From Gemmatimonas aurantiaca T-27 (lineage in GTDB: Bacteria > Gemmatimonadota > Gemmatimonadetes > Gemmatimonadales > Gemmatimonadaceae), in assembly GCF_000010305.1 (NCBI RefSeq), contig NC_012489.1, positions 2,363,646-2,427,645 of the forward strand: 64,000 bases of DNA, written 5' to 3'. The translations under genes were made by a program, and so were the position numbers. Positions 54,901 through 63,535 of the stretch are shown piece by piece. The notes below the pieces were generated by a model. That model saw nothing but the letters and a program-made list of their open reading frames with translations, searched no databases and was not told the origin of the DNA. How positions within the stretch are numbered: the first letter of the stretch is position 1; each line of letters starts with the position of its first letter.

Positions 54901-56716
54901 CCGGAGACGGCGCAACGGGCGCCGCGGTCGCGAATTCACTCACCGTCGGCACGGCCTGCTCTTCGCCCAACGCCGCCAGCTCGGCGCGCCATGTCAGCGC
55001 GGACAGCGTGCCTTCCACCGCCACGCGCCCGGCCAGTCGCGACTGCAACGGGATCGTGGTGTCGATCCGGGCAATCGCACGCATCGACAGCGGCTCAAAC
55101 GCGAGATTCGTGTTCACCTCGATATCATCGCGATCATATCGCGCGGTGAGCCGTCCTCGCACCGACGACACATTGCTGGCCGCGTCGGTCCACACCAACG
55201 CGAGCTGCGGCACGTCGGCCCGTGCCAGATCGGCCGACCGTAACTGCAAGGCACCCGTGAGTACGCCGTCCAATGCCAGCGTATCGGGAAGGAACGGCTT
55301 GATCGACCGCAGATCCACCCGCAGACTGCTCACGTTCATGTCACGCGCACTGGGCTCGGCGCCAATGCCTACGGTGCCTCGCAGCGTCACGCTGGACACC
55401 GCGGTACCCTGCGTGCCGGCCACCACGGCTTCATCGGTGAAGCGCGCATCGAGCAGATCGATCTTGAGCGCCGAAAGCGGCCCGCCTTCGGCTGCCACAA
55501 AACGGCCAGTGAGGCTGCCCTTCACACTCTCCGGCACAGCATCGTAGCTGATACGCCGCAACAGGTCGGCGCGCAGCGGCGCAAAGGCCAGATCCACCCG
55601 ATGCAGCAGCAGGTCGGCCGGCCGCACGGTGATCGCAATGCCACCACGCACGCGAGACCCACCCGTCTCGACATCGAGATTGCTGAGTGCGTACTCCGCG
55701 TCGTCCGGATTTTCGAGCGTGCGCATGCGAACCGTGGCCTGCCCACGACCCTCGGTGGGCAACACATCCCACACCCAGGTCAAATCGGACAACCCCGCGT
55801 CGGCCTTCACCAGCACGTCGTAGCGCACGGCCCCCGGCTGATTCCAGGCCACGGTACCTACCGCACTGCCCACCGATGCGGGCAGCTCCACACGCGGCAA
55901 GTCGAGCATCAGCGAATCCGACGTCCAGGTCACACGTCCCGCTGCCTGCTTGATCGACACCGGCGGCGCGGAGATCGCCCCACTCAGCGAATCGATCTCC
56001 AGCGACGATGGCCGCTTGAGCAGATCGACGACCACGATGTCATGCGCCTTCACCCGGTTGAGCGCAATCGTGCGCCGCTCGAACCAGCGCCCACCACTGG
56101 CCGCCGTGAGGTCGGACGTGCTGTCGCGGAGCGCGATGATGCTGTCTCGCGCCGCGCCCGTGAAGATCGGGTGGGGTTCCCATGGCGCAAAGGTGGTGAT
56201 GTGCGCCCCCGTGATCGCCACCGAGGAAATGCGTACGTCGTCACCGAATCCGGGCGTGATCGACGGGACTTTTGTGGTGGTGTCGCCGGCAATGATATGC
56301 GCGATGTTCCACGGGGTGCCGGGCGCATCCTGCCGCAGATCCATGACCAGACTGTCCACCACGACGTCGTTCACGCGGATGGCTTTCCGCAGCAAGGCGC
56401 TCCACGAGATCGAAGCCTGCACCCGCTCGGCCGTGACCACCGGTACGCCCGCCGTATCGACCAATGCCACCTGTTCGGCTACGATGCGCCCGCGGCTCAC
56501 TTCACGCAGTGCACCGATGCGTAGCGCGCCACGTCCGTCGAAGGTGCCATTGGCGCTTTCGATCACCTTGGCCAGCAGCCACGACCGACCGCCTTCGGTG
56601 CCGGTGAGCCACCAATAGGTGGTGACCACCCCCGCTCCCAGTGACAGCAACAAGGCCGCCGCCCACCAGAAGCGACGCTGTTTTGCGGAGCTGAACTTCG
56701 ATCGCAGGGACGTCAT
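51992..56716 (-). CDS. tamB: TamB-like translocation/assembly module protein (inner-membrane to outer-membrane bridge)
   Basis: 1574 aa. A single N-terminal anchor helix (WWAAALLLSLGAGVVTTYWW) is followed by a very long repetitive beta-sheet region and the C-terminal TamB (DUF490) domain. That domain includes GNLTVAMSDDRLVLDGEI, VRFYPNAELAPTLNI and the closing ISAGKQLGDRTYLRLNTGV and GFDLFRNWVF. The last residue is Phe after Val, as in outer-membrane partners. AsmA/TamB proteins form a hydrophobic groove that carries phospholipids or helps outer-membrane protein assembly. The ATG at 56716 shares one base with the tamA-like stop (TGATG). It converges on the PEP-CTERM gene with 24 bases between. 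Confidence 0.9.
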   Translation of the reverse strand: MTSLRSKFSSAKQRRFWWAAALLLSLGAGVVTTYWWLTGTEGGRSWLLAKVIESANGTFDGRGALRIGALREVSRGRIVAEQVALVDTAGVPVVTAERVQASISWSALLRKAIRVNDVVVDSLVMDLRQDAPGTPWNIAHIIAGDTTTKVPSITPGFGDDVRISSVAITGAHITTFAPWEPHPIFTGAARDSIIALRDSTSDLTAASGGRWFERRTIALNRVKAHDIVVVDLLKRPSSLEIDSLSGAISAPPVSIKQAAGRVTWTSDSLMLDLPRVELPASVGSAVGTVAWNQPGAVRYDVLVKADAGLSDLTWVWDVLPTEGRGQATVRMRTLENPDDAEYALSNLDVETGGSRVRGGIAITVRPADLLLHRVDLAFAPLRADLLRRISYDAVPESVKGSLTGRFVAAEGGPLSALKIDLLDARFTDEAVVAGTQGTAVSSVTLRGTVGIGAEPSARDMNVSSLRVDLRSIKPFLPDTLALDGVLTGALQLRSADLARADVPQLALVWTDAASNVSSVRGRLTARYDRDDIEVNTNLAFEPLSMRAIARIDTTIPLQSRLAGRVAVEGTLSALTWRAELAALGEEQAVPTVSEFATAAPVAPSPADSTKAIANTVADVSPRDTAAAWARTVALSGTASIGQRTWRATADGSLHGVDARQWFGRTDIPSTSLRGELHVAGQGPLDTLAAPAAADSGDVRVLTGRAVVQLQQTQSDGQPSFDLVASALLDPRRLVVDSALAHLGGVTFEARGGLSRDSLQSDTLQVSARSDSLDSARPELTRLAGMMMPLDSASAVTLRDIAADTLQGDLSLSGYVVGSFTAADANVALGGRALQVGAIKVGRIFGSLHAEDVFRRPTFEGTATFDEVTGIGAVRIQSATARVTEASPDSGQLVFDVGTETDAQLVAHGAYAIKAGTSTITLDTLRLSYDDITWRSQQPIVVASDSAGLRLQAAELRSTVGGVLAVDADVPSTGDVRGNLRLERFPVGEVATLLAGVQPFNGTLTGTAELRGNRQAPLISWQLTGDSLGVNGYQLPAVNSKGSYAEQRLVAEASLADSLGGALRVTGRIPIDLRIASVEKRLLSDAVEGALIADSLRIQALPVRIDGVSNQRGVLSGRLSLGGTFERPSATGTMILDGAGASLDDLGIAPSEGRIVVRANADSVVLESLRLRSGRSAADTLAARGVLLMPANDPMQVDVRLTANNFEASRQRDGTDLDVSGNVRINGALKRPTVSGSLAVPRANIVVDPLGERVALDLSSQAARELLGVDEVPVAESAAQSLSALGTLIAVENARVELGQEVWVQTPEARVKLGGNLTVAMSDDRLVLDGEITANRGQYRLKVGPVVRGFSIDSGSVRFYPNAELAPTLNINASNTLRVTGGEEVPIHLRISGGYDQPVLTLSSSDPLYSSAPESEIISLLIFGAPTFALDGQSQKVVTDVLLQSVGGAFEGQLQRILPGNFNTVQVSTSGSGETDTKDLLSAQTLLNLNLSISAGKQLGDRTYLRLNTGVCRGSAQNAARASQFWAGIAAEYRIARGWLAQVGVDPGSAPCTQFNIADRPQMQLGFDLFRNWVF

Positions 56717-58965
56717 CAGAAGGCGTGCCCGAGGCCGAAGTGAAAGACCAGCTTGGACAGGAAACCGCGACCGCTGGGCGGACGGAATGTTGCCGGACAG
56801 GAGAGCACATCACTGTAGTCGGCGTCCGGGTCCGTACGGGGACTCGCGCAATAAAACATGTCCCCCTCCGTGGTACTGGGATTGATGTACAGCGCGCGTC
56901 CTGCGGTCGCGGAATACGGTCGATACCCCACGTCCATGCGGAAGGGGCCAAGTGGGGTGACGACGCGTATCCCCACCCCAGGGGTGTAGCGCACATCCTT
57001 CCAACTGAAGCGATGTGAACTCGTTTCCCACAGCGAGCCACCATCGACAAACGTCACCAGTTGCAACTCTTCGGCGAGAAAACGAAAGCCTCGGCGATAC
57101 TCGATGTTGCCAACGACCATGGCGGTACCACCGCGTGGCACCGCACGGTCGGCCACCGCGCCAGCTTTCGCCTCCACACCAAAGTCGCCGTTGGGCAGCG
57201 GCATGGTGTCCACGTTCTGTACTACGTACACCACCGGTCCGAGCAGATTCTGCTGGAAGCCACGCACCGAGTTCTGACCGCCCGCGAACAATCGCTCCTG
57301 CTGCGGCAGCAGCGGCGTACCATCCACCAGATCTGCCCCCGGCGCAAACACACCCGACGCCTGGACCCGGAGGGCCAGTACCCCCTTGAAGGCGCGCAGG
57401 AACGTGGCGCCTTCGATGGTGCTGCGGTAGAAGCGCAGGGTGGACACCAGCTCCGAGTAGGTGATACCCGCTCGCTGCTCACCCCGCACGCGCCAGCCCC
57501 TCGCGGGATTCAGTACATCGTTGGTGCGGTCGTACGACACCGACGTGCTGGCAATGCCGATACCACGCCCGAAAGCCGAGAGAATGATCTCCTCCGGCTG
57601 ACACTGTCCAAAGCGTGTGCAGGATGTGATGGGGTCGGTAGTGGTCTTGCCATTCTCGTACTGCACACCGGCCGAACCAACCAGACGCGGCGAGAACTGG
57701 CGGCTCACTTCCGTCATGGCGCCGATCGTGGTTTCCCGCAGGTAGGCAAAGGGCTCGCTGCGCCGCTCGCTGTACACCGATGCCGTTGGCGCAACGGGCA
57801 ATCCGAACAGTCGCGAGTTGGAGATGCTGGTCCCGAGGTAGTAGTTCAGCTTTTCACTGAACGGGTCCTTTCGGGTGGCCGGCGCACACAGCGACGGCGC
57901 AAATCCCGCCGGATCACCGACGCCGATCTTCGACGCCCGCGCCGTCAATTCCACACGGCGTCCCACGCCGAGGAAACCACGGTCCACCAGACGGCCCTGT
58001 ACGCGCATGCAATCGAGTGTGGCCCAACCCACGCCTGCACGCGCACTCCGTGTCTGGGCTTCGGCGACCGACACCTTGAGTCCGATCAGCGTATCGGCGC
58101 CCGGCCCCTGCATCGGCAAGGTGTCCAGCAGCACCAGACGAAACGCTTCTGAGCGATAGAGCGCCCGCTGGGCATCCACGATTTCCGACGTGCTGTACCG
58201 ATCACCCGGATCGATGGCGACCAGGCGCGCCACCTCGCTCGAATCGATGCGCTGCCGGTCGCCTTCCTTGCGTGGCTGCACATTGACCTTCACTTCACCG
58301 ATGCGCAGCCGTGATCCCGTTTCGAAGACGAACCCGAGCGAGACCTTGGCCGTCGCGGAATCGATCGTGACTTTCGTCACTGGCGTTTGGGCCCGCGCAA
58401 ACCCAACCTCGCGCAGTCGACCGAGCACCGCGATCACGGTGGCATCCACCGCGGTCCGGTCGAACCGATTTCCCTGCAACGCGAGCAAAGATTGCCCATA
58501 TGGCCGACGACCCGGAGGCGCTTCCGGCAGCCCTGACACATCCACCGTATCGATCTTCGCTTCCGGGCCAGGTATCACGATGAAGCGCACCCGCACGCCG
58601 TCCTTGCGCTGCTGCAGATCGGGCGTGACGGACGCACGAAACCACCCCGCCTGGCGATGCAGCACCGCAATACGCAGCGCATCGCGGCGCATTTCCAGCG
58701 AATCCAGACAGGGCGCGGTTCCGATACCGAGCAAGCGCTTGAGGATGCCCGGTTCGTGCGTCAGGATGCTGGCGGCCAGCGTCATGTCGTCGAACGCCGG
58801 GCTGCCACTGAACGAGACCGCCCGCACCCGTTCATCGTCGTCGCAACGGGTCGTGCCCTGTGCCATCGCGACACCCGGCAACACCGACAGTAGCAGCAGC
58901 AGTGGCAGCGCCACCGGTACCCAGGCCCGCAGAAAGTCACGCAGGTGCGTCCGAAACCGCATCAT
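56716..58965 (-). CDS. tamA: TamA/BamA-family outer-membrane protein (Omp85)
   Basis: 749 aa from ATG 58965; an ATG directly follows at 58962. A signal peptide (AWVPVALPLLLLLSV, then GVAMAQG) precedes about three POTRA repeats between residues 45 and 300. A 16-strand Omp85 barrel follows, with ARLFAGGQNSVRGF-like motif (RLFAGGQNSVRGFQ), VNTVDGGSLW-like strand (VTFVDGGSLW) and PGVGIRVVTPLGPFRMDVG, the lid-strand pattern. The terminal Phe of FHFGLGHAF is the barrel-assembly signal. With the coupled TamB downstream, it is assigned as TamA rather than BamA. Confidence 0.9.
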   Translation of the reverse strand: MMRFRTHLRDFLRAWVPVALPLLLLLSVLPGVAMAQGTTRCDDDERVRAVSFSGSPAFDDMTLAASILTHEPGILKRLLGIGTAPCLDSLEMRRDALRIAVLHRQAGWFRASVTPDLQQRKDGVRVRFIVIPGPEAKIDTVDVSGLPEAPPGRRPYGQSLLALQGNRFDRTAVDATVIAVLGRLREVGFARAQTPVTKVTIDSATAKVSLGFVFETGSRLRIGEVKVNVQPRKEGDRQRIDSSEVARLVAIDPGDRYSTSEIVDAQRALYRSEAFRLVLLDTLPMQGPGADTLIGLKVSVAEAQTRSARAGVGWATLDCMRVQGRLVDRGFLGVGRRVELTARASKIGVGDPAGFAPSLCAPATRKDPFSEKLNYYLGTSISNSRLFGLPVAPTASVYSERRSEPFAYLRETTIGAMTEVSRQFSPRLVGSAGVQYENGKTTTDPITSCTRFGQCQPEEIILSAFGRGIGIASTSVSYDRTNDVLNPARGWRVRGEQRAGITYSELVSTLRFYRSTIEGATFLRAFKGVLALRVQASGVFAPGADLVDGTPLLPQQERLFAGGQNSVRGFQQNLLGPVVYVVQNVDTMPLPNGDFGVEAKAGAVADRAVPRGGTAMVVGNIEYRRGFRFLAEELQLVTFVDGGSLWETSSHRFSWKDVRYTPGVGIRVVTPLGPFRMDVGYRPYSATAGRALYINPSTTEGDMFYCASPRTDPDADYSDVLSCPATFRPPSGRGFLSKLVFHFGLGHAF

Positions 58966-59069
58966 CAAGTCGAAGGGGCGTGGCGGAGTGTCATGTGGTC
59001 ACGAATCTAAGTGCCGGGGCCGCGAGACGGCGTAGATTGCAGAGTCACCTCAACGTTCAGGAGCCCTAC

Positions 59070-59789
59070 ATGTATTTGCGACTCCGCCTGCTCATCCTGG
59101 TGCTTGGGGTGATCACCACACCCACGGTGATGGCGGCGCAGGACCGAGATACCCTCAGGGCCCCCGTCGGGGATCCCTCGATGGTCCGGGATTCGGCGCT
59201 GGTCGTGGATGCTGGCGTGACGGTGGACACAATCGTTGGGCTCGCCGACCCGCACCCCACCCCGTCGTCCGGAGTGGTCCTGAGTCCCGTGGCGTTGCGC
59301 CGGTCCTTCGCACGGTTGGACACCACGCCCCAGGATACGGTGCGCCGCCGCCCGCGCGCCGTGCAGTACTCCGACGGTTATGGCACCCGCCTGATGATTC
59401 ACCGCACGCTGAGCTGGGCCATGTTGCCGCTCTTCGCGGCGTCGTATTTCTCCGGCGACCAGATCCTCAAGGACGGCAGTGATGCGCCGTCGTGGGCTCG
59501 CAATGTGCACCCTGCTGCGGCGACGTCCACGGCGGTCCTGTTCGGCGCCAACACCGTGACCGGTGTCTGGAATCTGTGGGAAGGCCGTCACGACCCCATC
59601 CGGCGCAAGCGGCGATTCCTGCATGCGGCGCTGTTCATGGCGGCCAGTGGCGGGTTCACGTATGCCGGTACGAAGCTGGCCGATGACGCGGAGCAGTCTG
59701 ATACCAAACGTCGACAGCACCGCAACGTGAACCTGGCCTCGATGGGTGTCTCTACGGCGAGTTGGCTGATCATGCTGGTAGGCAACTGA
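59070..59789 (+). CDS. Exported four-helix membrane protein with one histidine per helix
   Basis: 239 aa from ATG 59070, with CAGGAGCC as ribosome site. A signal peptide (MYLRLRLLILVLGVITTP, then TVMAAQD) and a polar region of about 80 residues precede four predicted transmembrane helices. Each helix opens with a histidine: His111 (MIHRTLSWAMLPLFAAS), His147 (NVHPAAATSTAVLFGA), His185 (RFLHAALFMAASGGF) and His218 (QHRNVNLASMGVSTASW). Four histidines on one side of a four-helix bundle is the plan of b-type dihaem cytochromes such as cytochrome b561; haem binding is inferred. A second small membrane gene follows by 16 bases and a Rieske gene after that. Confidence 0.7.
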   Translation: MYLRLRLLILVLGVITTPTVMAAQDRDTLRAPVGDPSMVRDSALVVDAGVTVDTIVGLADPHPTPSSGVVLSPVALRRSFARLDTTPQDTVRRRPRAVQYSDGYGTRLMIHRTLSWAMLPLFAASYFSGDQILKDGSDAPSWARNVHPAAATSTAVLFGANTVTGVWNLWEGRHDPIRRKRRFLHAALFMAASGGFTYAGTKLADDAEQSDTKRRQHRNVNLASMGVSTASWLIMLVGN

Positions 59790-59805
59790 CCGTCAGACCC
59801 CCACG

Positions 59806-60327
59806 ATGCTCGATGCACTCATCACGCTCACCCAACCGTGGGCGGACCTCTACATCTCCAGCACCCCACTTTCCACGTCGGTGTTGGTGATGCACATCCT
59901 CAGCCTGTTTGTGGGGGGCGGCATTGCGCTGGGCACCGATCGGCGCGTGCTGCGTGCGCAGCCCGGCACCGGCGAGGCCTATCTGGCGGCCGGCGAGGAT
60001 CTCAAGGCCACCCATGGGGTCGTACTGATCGCCCTCTGCCTGACCGTGGTGAGTGGCCTCGCACTGGCGACCGCGGATCTCGGTACGTTCGCGATTTCAC
60101 CCCTGTTCTGGTCCAAGATGGCACTCTTTGCCATGCTGCTGATCAACGGGGCATTGATGCGACGCACCGAAACACAGGTCATCACCGCGGCGCGTTCCAC
60201 CATGGAGCGGGCCATCGACGGCTCCGATCCGGCCCTGCCGTGGGGCGCGTTGCGTCGGTTCGCCTGGATCAGTCTCGGATGCTGGATGGGTCTCGTCGTG
60301 TTGGGTGTGATTCTCGGGAACACCTGA
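59806..60327 (+). CDS. Small four-helix membrane protein of unknown function
   Basis: 173 aa from ATG 59806. Four transmembrane segments: LVMHILSLFVGGGIALGTD, THGVVLIALCLTVVSGLALAT, FWSKMALFAMLLINGALMRR, and FAWISLGCWMGLVVLGVILG. His30 and His70 sit inside the first and at the start of the second helix and could pair on one haem. It resembles short DUF-type proteins found near respiratory or copper genes. It lies 16 bases after the tetra-His protein and 65 bases before the Rieske gene, all on one strand. Confidence 0.65.
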   Translation: MLDALITLTQPWADLYISSTPLSTSVLVMHILSLFVGGGIALGTDRRVLRAQPGTGEAYLAAGEDLKATHGVVLIALCLTVVSGLALATADLGTFAISPLFWSKMALFAMLLINGALMRRTETQVITAARSTMERAIDGSDPALPWGALRRFAWISLGCWMGLVVLGVILGNT

Positions 60328-60392
60328 TCGACAGGTTGAGGCATCGTCCGTCGACATTCTCGTTTCCGCCTTTTTGCACGCCGACACCACAC

Positions 60393-60902
60393 ATGTCCAC
60401 GCCATCTCCTGATGCGTCGCACGACGCCTGCGTGAGTTGCACCACGCGGCGTGATTTCCTCCGCGCGGGCGCTGGCTCACTGGCCTTGGGCGCGCTGGGG
60501 AGCACACTGCTTGCCGGCCCGTGGCGCACCCTCGACGCACTCGAGCCGCGTGTCGTGGGCGGTGCGGTGCGCTACCCCATTCCCGCGGCCGATGGGGTGT
60601 CCATCGACAAAAAGAACGAGATCATCCTGTGCCGAGTGGGCGTGGAGGTGTATGCCTTCGCGCTGTCGTGTCCGCACGAGAACACCGCGCTGCGCACGCT
60701 GCCCAGGAATGGCGGCTTTCAGTGCCCCAAGCACAAGTCCAAGTACCAGCCCAACGGCACCTTCATCAGCGGCCGCGCCACGCGCAACATGGACCGCCTG
60801 CCGATCACCCGTGAGGGAGACGCGCTCGTGGTCGATCCCGACCGCTATTTCGAAAGCGACAAGGATCCCGCCCGCTGGGCTGCTGCCCTCGTGAAGCTCT
60901 AG
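60393..60902 (+). CDS. Tat-exported Rieske 2Fe-2S protein
   Basis: 169 aa from ATG 60393; the frame is open upstream but there it lies over the preceding gene. The twin-arginine signal TTRRDFLRAGAG with a hydrophobic stretch sends the folded protein to the periplasm. The Rieske ligands are Cys93 and His95 (LSCPHENT) and Cys111 and His114 (QCPKHKSKY). The region around the second ligand pair has no disulfide cysteines, as in soluble low-potential Rieske proteins. Two cysteines (CVSC) precede the RR pair, which is unusual for a Tat n-region. It is not part of a bc1 operon, and the two upstream membrane proteins are its natural partners. Confidence 0.85.
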   Translation: MSTPSPDASHDACVSCTTRRDFLRAGAGSLALGALGSTLLAGPWRTLDALEPRVVGGAVRYPIPAADGVSIDKKNEIILCRVGVEVYAFALSCPHENTALRTLPRNGGFQCPKHKSKYQPNGTFISGRATRNMDRLPITREGDALVVDPDRYFESDKDPARWAAALVKL

Positions 60903-61035
60903 GCTTTCGAAGACAGCACGATCGGCCACGGATCGCCCGGCCGGGCTTCCGTTGACCGTCACCACGCGCGACGTTCCCTGTCGAGTGGCGCTCCGCCTGA
61001 CGGACGCCTGCACCATCCGACCTCGTTCCGACGTC

Positions 61036-62376
61036 ATGCGATCCTTCCGACTCGCCACCCGCGCCGGGAGCCTGCTTCCGGCGCTTCGTGCCTCTGCACT
61101 GTTGCTGGGGCTCCCCGCCGCAGCCGTGGCGCAGAACAGCGCCCAGCCGGCCCAGGCCAAGAAGACCACGGCCACGCCGCTCGAAGCCTCCATCGACAAA
61201 CTGGCCACGCATCCCACCGTGGTCGCGGCGCTGGGCAAGATCCAGTCGGACAATGCCTGGACGCTCGAGCAGCAGGTGTCGCTGTGCCAGATCCCTGCGC
61301 CGCCGTTCAAGGAAGCTGCCCGCGCGGCGGCCTATCGGGATCGCATGAAAGCGCTGGGTATCCAGAACGTGCGTCTCGACAGCGAAGGCAACGTGATCGG
61401 TGAGATCAAGGGCACACGCCCGGGCCCGACCCTGTTGCTGGCCGGACACCTCGATACGGTGTTCCCCGAAGGCACGGACGTGACGGTGAAGCGCGAGGGC
61501 ACCAAGTTCACCGGCCCCGGAATCGGCGATGATTGCCGCGGTCTGGCAGTGGTGCTTTCGGTCGCCCGTCAGATCATCACGCAGAAGGTGCCGTTTGGTG
61601 GCCGCCTGCTGGTGGTGGGCAACGTGGGTGAAGAAGGTCCGGGCAATCTGCGTGGCACGCGGGCGCTGTTCAGCGGTCCGCTCAAGGACTCCATCGATCT
61701 CTTCATTTCGGTGGACGGCACCGGCTTTGGTATCACCAACGGTGGCGTCGGCAGCAACCGCTATCGTGTGCACTACAAGGGCCCGGGCGGTCACAGCTAC
61801 GGCGCCTTCGGCATGCCCAACCCGATTCATGCCATGGGTCGTGCCATCGCCAAGATCGCCGACCTGGAAGCGACCACGAAGCCCAAGGTCACGTTCAACG
61901 TCGGCATCATTTCCGGTGGCACGTCGGTGAACTCCATTCCCTTCGAAGGGATCATGGAAATCGATCTGCGCAGCGAATCAGCCACGGCACTGGCCGAGAT
62001 CGACGCCCGCTTGCAGAAGGCGCTGCGTCAGGCGATCACCGAAGAGAAGGCACGCTGGCCGCAGAGCAAGGCGGCGCTCGATCTGGTGATCGACACCATC
62101 GGCATCCGGCCAGCCGGCTCCACGCCGGACACATCGCTGATCGTGCGCACCTCACTCGCCGCAGCGCGTACGATGAACGTGTACACGCCGCTCACCACGT
62201 CCAGCACCGACGCCAACGTGCCGATGAATCTTGGCCGACCGGCAGTCACGCTCGATGGGGGTGGCGTGGGTCGTGGTGCACACTCGCTTGATGAGAGCTA
62301 CGACGACCGCACCGATGGTTACAAGGGTCCGCAGTGGGTCATGCTGGTCGTGCTCGGCCTGCTGGGTGTGAAGTAA
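61036..62376 (+). CDS. Secreted M20-family peptidase
   Basis: 446 aa from ATG 61036. A signal peptide (FRLATRAGSLLPALRASALL, then AAAVAQ) precedes the mature enzyme. The zinc ligands are visible: LAGHLDTVF, GIGDDCRG with the bridging Asp, GEEG with the general base Glu, and near the end RGAHSLDE. The dimerisation domain starts at YKGPGGHSYGAFG. Sequence resembles the tripeptidase/PepT and succinyl-diaminopimelate group. It should cut small peptides or deacylate acyl-amino acids outside the cytoplasm. A 133-base gap separates it from the Rieske gene; a long inverted repeat follows its stop. Confidence 0.88.
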   Translation: MRSFRLATRAGSLLPALRASALLLGLPAAAVAQNSAQPAQAKKTTATPLEASIDKLATHPTVVAALGKIQSDNAWTLEQQVSLCQIPAPPFKEAARAAAYRDRMKALGIQNVRLDSEGNVIGEIKGTRPGPTLLLAGHLDTVFPEGTDVTVKREGTKFTGPGIGDDCRGLAVVLSVARQIITQKVPFGGRLLVVGNVGEEGPGNLRGTRALFSGPLKDSIDLFISVDGTGFGITNGGVGSNRYRVHYKGPGGHSYGAFGMPNPIHAMGRAIAKIADLEATTKPKVTFNVGIISGGTSVNSIPFEGIMEIDLRSESATALAEIDARLQKALRQAITEEKARWPQSKAALDLVIDTIGIRPAGSTPDTSLIVRTSLAAARTMNVYTPLTTSSTDANVPMNLGRPAVTLDGGGVGRGAHSLDESYDDRTDGYKGPQWVMLVVLGLLGVK

Positions 62377-62384
62377 CAGCATTT

Positions 62385-62484
62385 TTTGCCGCGGATAACA
62401 CGGAAACGCGCGGAAACAACACGGATCAAAATACTTGTTGGCATCCGTGTCGTTTCCGCGCGTTTCCGTGTCATCCGCGGCAAA
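62385..62484. repeat. 42-bp near-perfect inverted repeat with 16-base loop
   Basis: The arm 62385-62426 (TTTGCCGCGGATAACACGG and onward) is complementary to 62443-62484 at 40 of 42 positions; both exceptions are A-C. The loop is 16 bases (62427-62442), AT-rich. Each arm has internal repetition of an ACGGAAAC/GCGGAAAC unit. There is no coding frame. It lies between the convergent M20 and gluQ genes, nine bases after the M20 stop, and a T-run (62382-62387) directly precedes the left arm, so it can also act as a terminator for gluQ. Similar dispersed palindromes exist in many bacteria; copy number here is unknown. Confidence 0.9.
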
Positions 62485-62511
62485 GCCGTTCAGTGATCCG
62501 CTCAGTCAGGC

Positions 62512-63471
62512 CTAGACGAACAAAGCTGGCACATCGAGCGCCGTCAGGGATCGGTGCGCCGACAGGAGTCCGGCACGCACGGCCGCTTCACCAAGGAGTG
62601 CGGCAGCCGTAGCACCATCGGCCCGCAAATCACGCAGCGCCGTGTCACGATTGGCCTTGCTCAATTTGCTGCCATCGGCGTGCACGAGCAGCGTGTGATG
62701 CAGGAAGAGTGGCGCGGTCTCTCTGCCCAGCAGCGACGCCAGTTGCAACTGACGCCCCGTGCTGGTGAGCAGATCCTCACCGCGGATGATCACATCCACA
62801 TCATGTATCAGGTCGTCGACGACCACGGCAAACTGATACGTCCATTGACCGTGCCGATCGCGGACCAGCACATCGCCGCACTGCCGCCAAGGTGACTGGC
62901 TCTGTGGTCCCAATCGCAGGTCATCAAAGCTGAATGTGGCGGGATCGAGCCGCACACGCCGCGCCCAACTCTCCGCGTCCGCCACACGGAGATCGCGGCA
63001 GATGCCCGGATAGCGCGGTTCTTCGCCGGGGGCGTGTGGCACCAATTGCGCGATGTCGCGCCTCGTGCAACGGCATGCGTACACACATCCGTCAGCGTCC
63101 AATCGGTGCAATGCGGATGCATAGCGGCCCCCTTGCTGCGATTGTCGCGCTGGGTGACTCAGCCCCTGCGGTGCGCCACGAAACGACGACACCGGATGGA
63201 TGTCCGCCTCGAAGCCCAGCCACTCGAGATCCTCCAGCAGGGCCGCCTCGTACTCCGGACGGCAGCGGGTACGGTCATGGTCTTCCACGCGCAACAACAC
63301 TTCGCCACCGTGCGCGCGCGCAATGCCCCACACGTGCATCGCGTTGACCAGATGTCCGAGATGCATGTAGCCCGTGGGGGCCGGCGCGAACCGGGTACGC
63401 CATGGACGCCCACCCTCGGCCTGGCCAAGACGAGCCGCCAACGATTCACACCAGACAGGTCGCAGGGACAT
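62512..63471 (-). CDS. gluQ: Glutamyl-Q tRNA(Asp) synthetase
   Basis: 319 aa, the short form of glutamyl-tRNA synthetase without the anticodon-binding domain. The class I signatures are YMHLGHLVNA (HIGH-type) and KLSKAN (KMSKS-type), preceded by FAPAPTG. A Cys-Cys-Tyr-Cys zinc-type set lies at YACRCTRRD and YPGICRD, typical of GluQRS. It charges glutamate onto queuosine at position 34 of tRNA-Asp. ATG 63471. It has 64 bases to the Rrf2 gene upstream on the same strand. Confidence 0.92.
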   Translation of the reverse strand: MSLRPVWCESLAARLGQAEGGRPWRTRFAPAPTGYMHLGHLVNAMHVWGIARAHGGEVLLRVEDHDRTRCRPEYEAALLEDLEWLGFEADIHPVSSFRGAPQGLSHPARQSQQGGRYASALHRLDADGCVYACRCTRRDIAQLVPHAPGEEPRYPGICRDLRVADAESWARRVRLDPATFSFDDLRLGPQSQSPWRQCGDVLVRDRHGQWTYQFAVVVDDLIHDVDVIIRGEDLLTSTGRQLQLASLLGRETAPLFLHHTLLVHADGSKLSKANRDTALRDLRADGATAAALLGEAAVRAGLLSAHRSLTALDVPALFV

Positions 63472-63535
63472 CCCCCACGCTACGCGCAGGGGGCTTCAAC
63501 TTCAACGCATGTCGGCGGACGGCTCGCAGCGGGCG

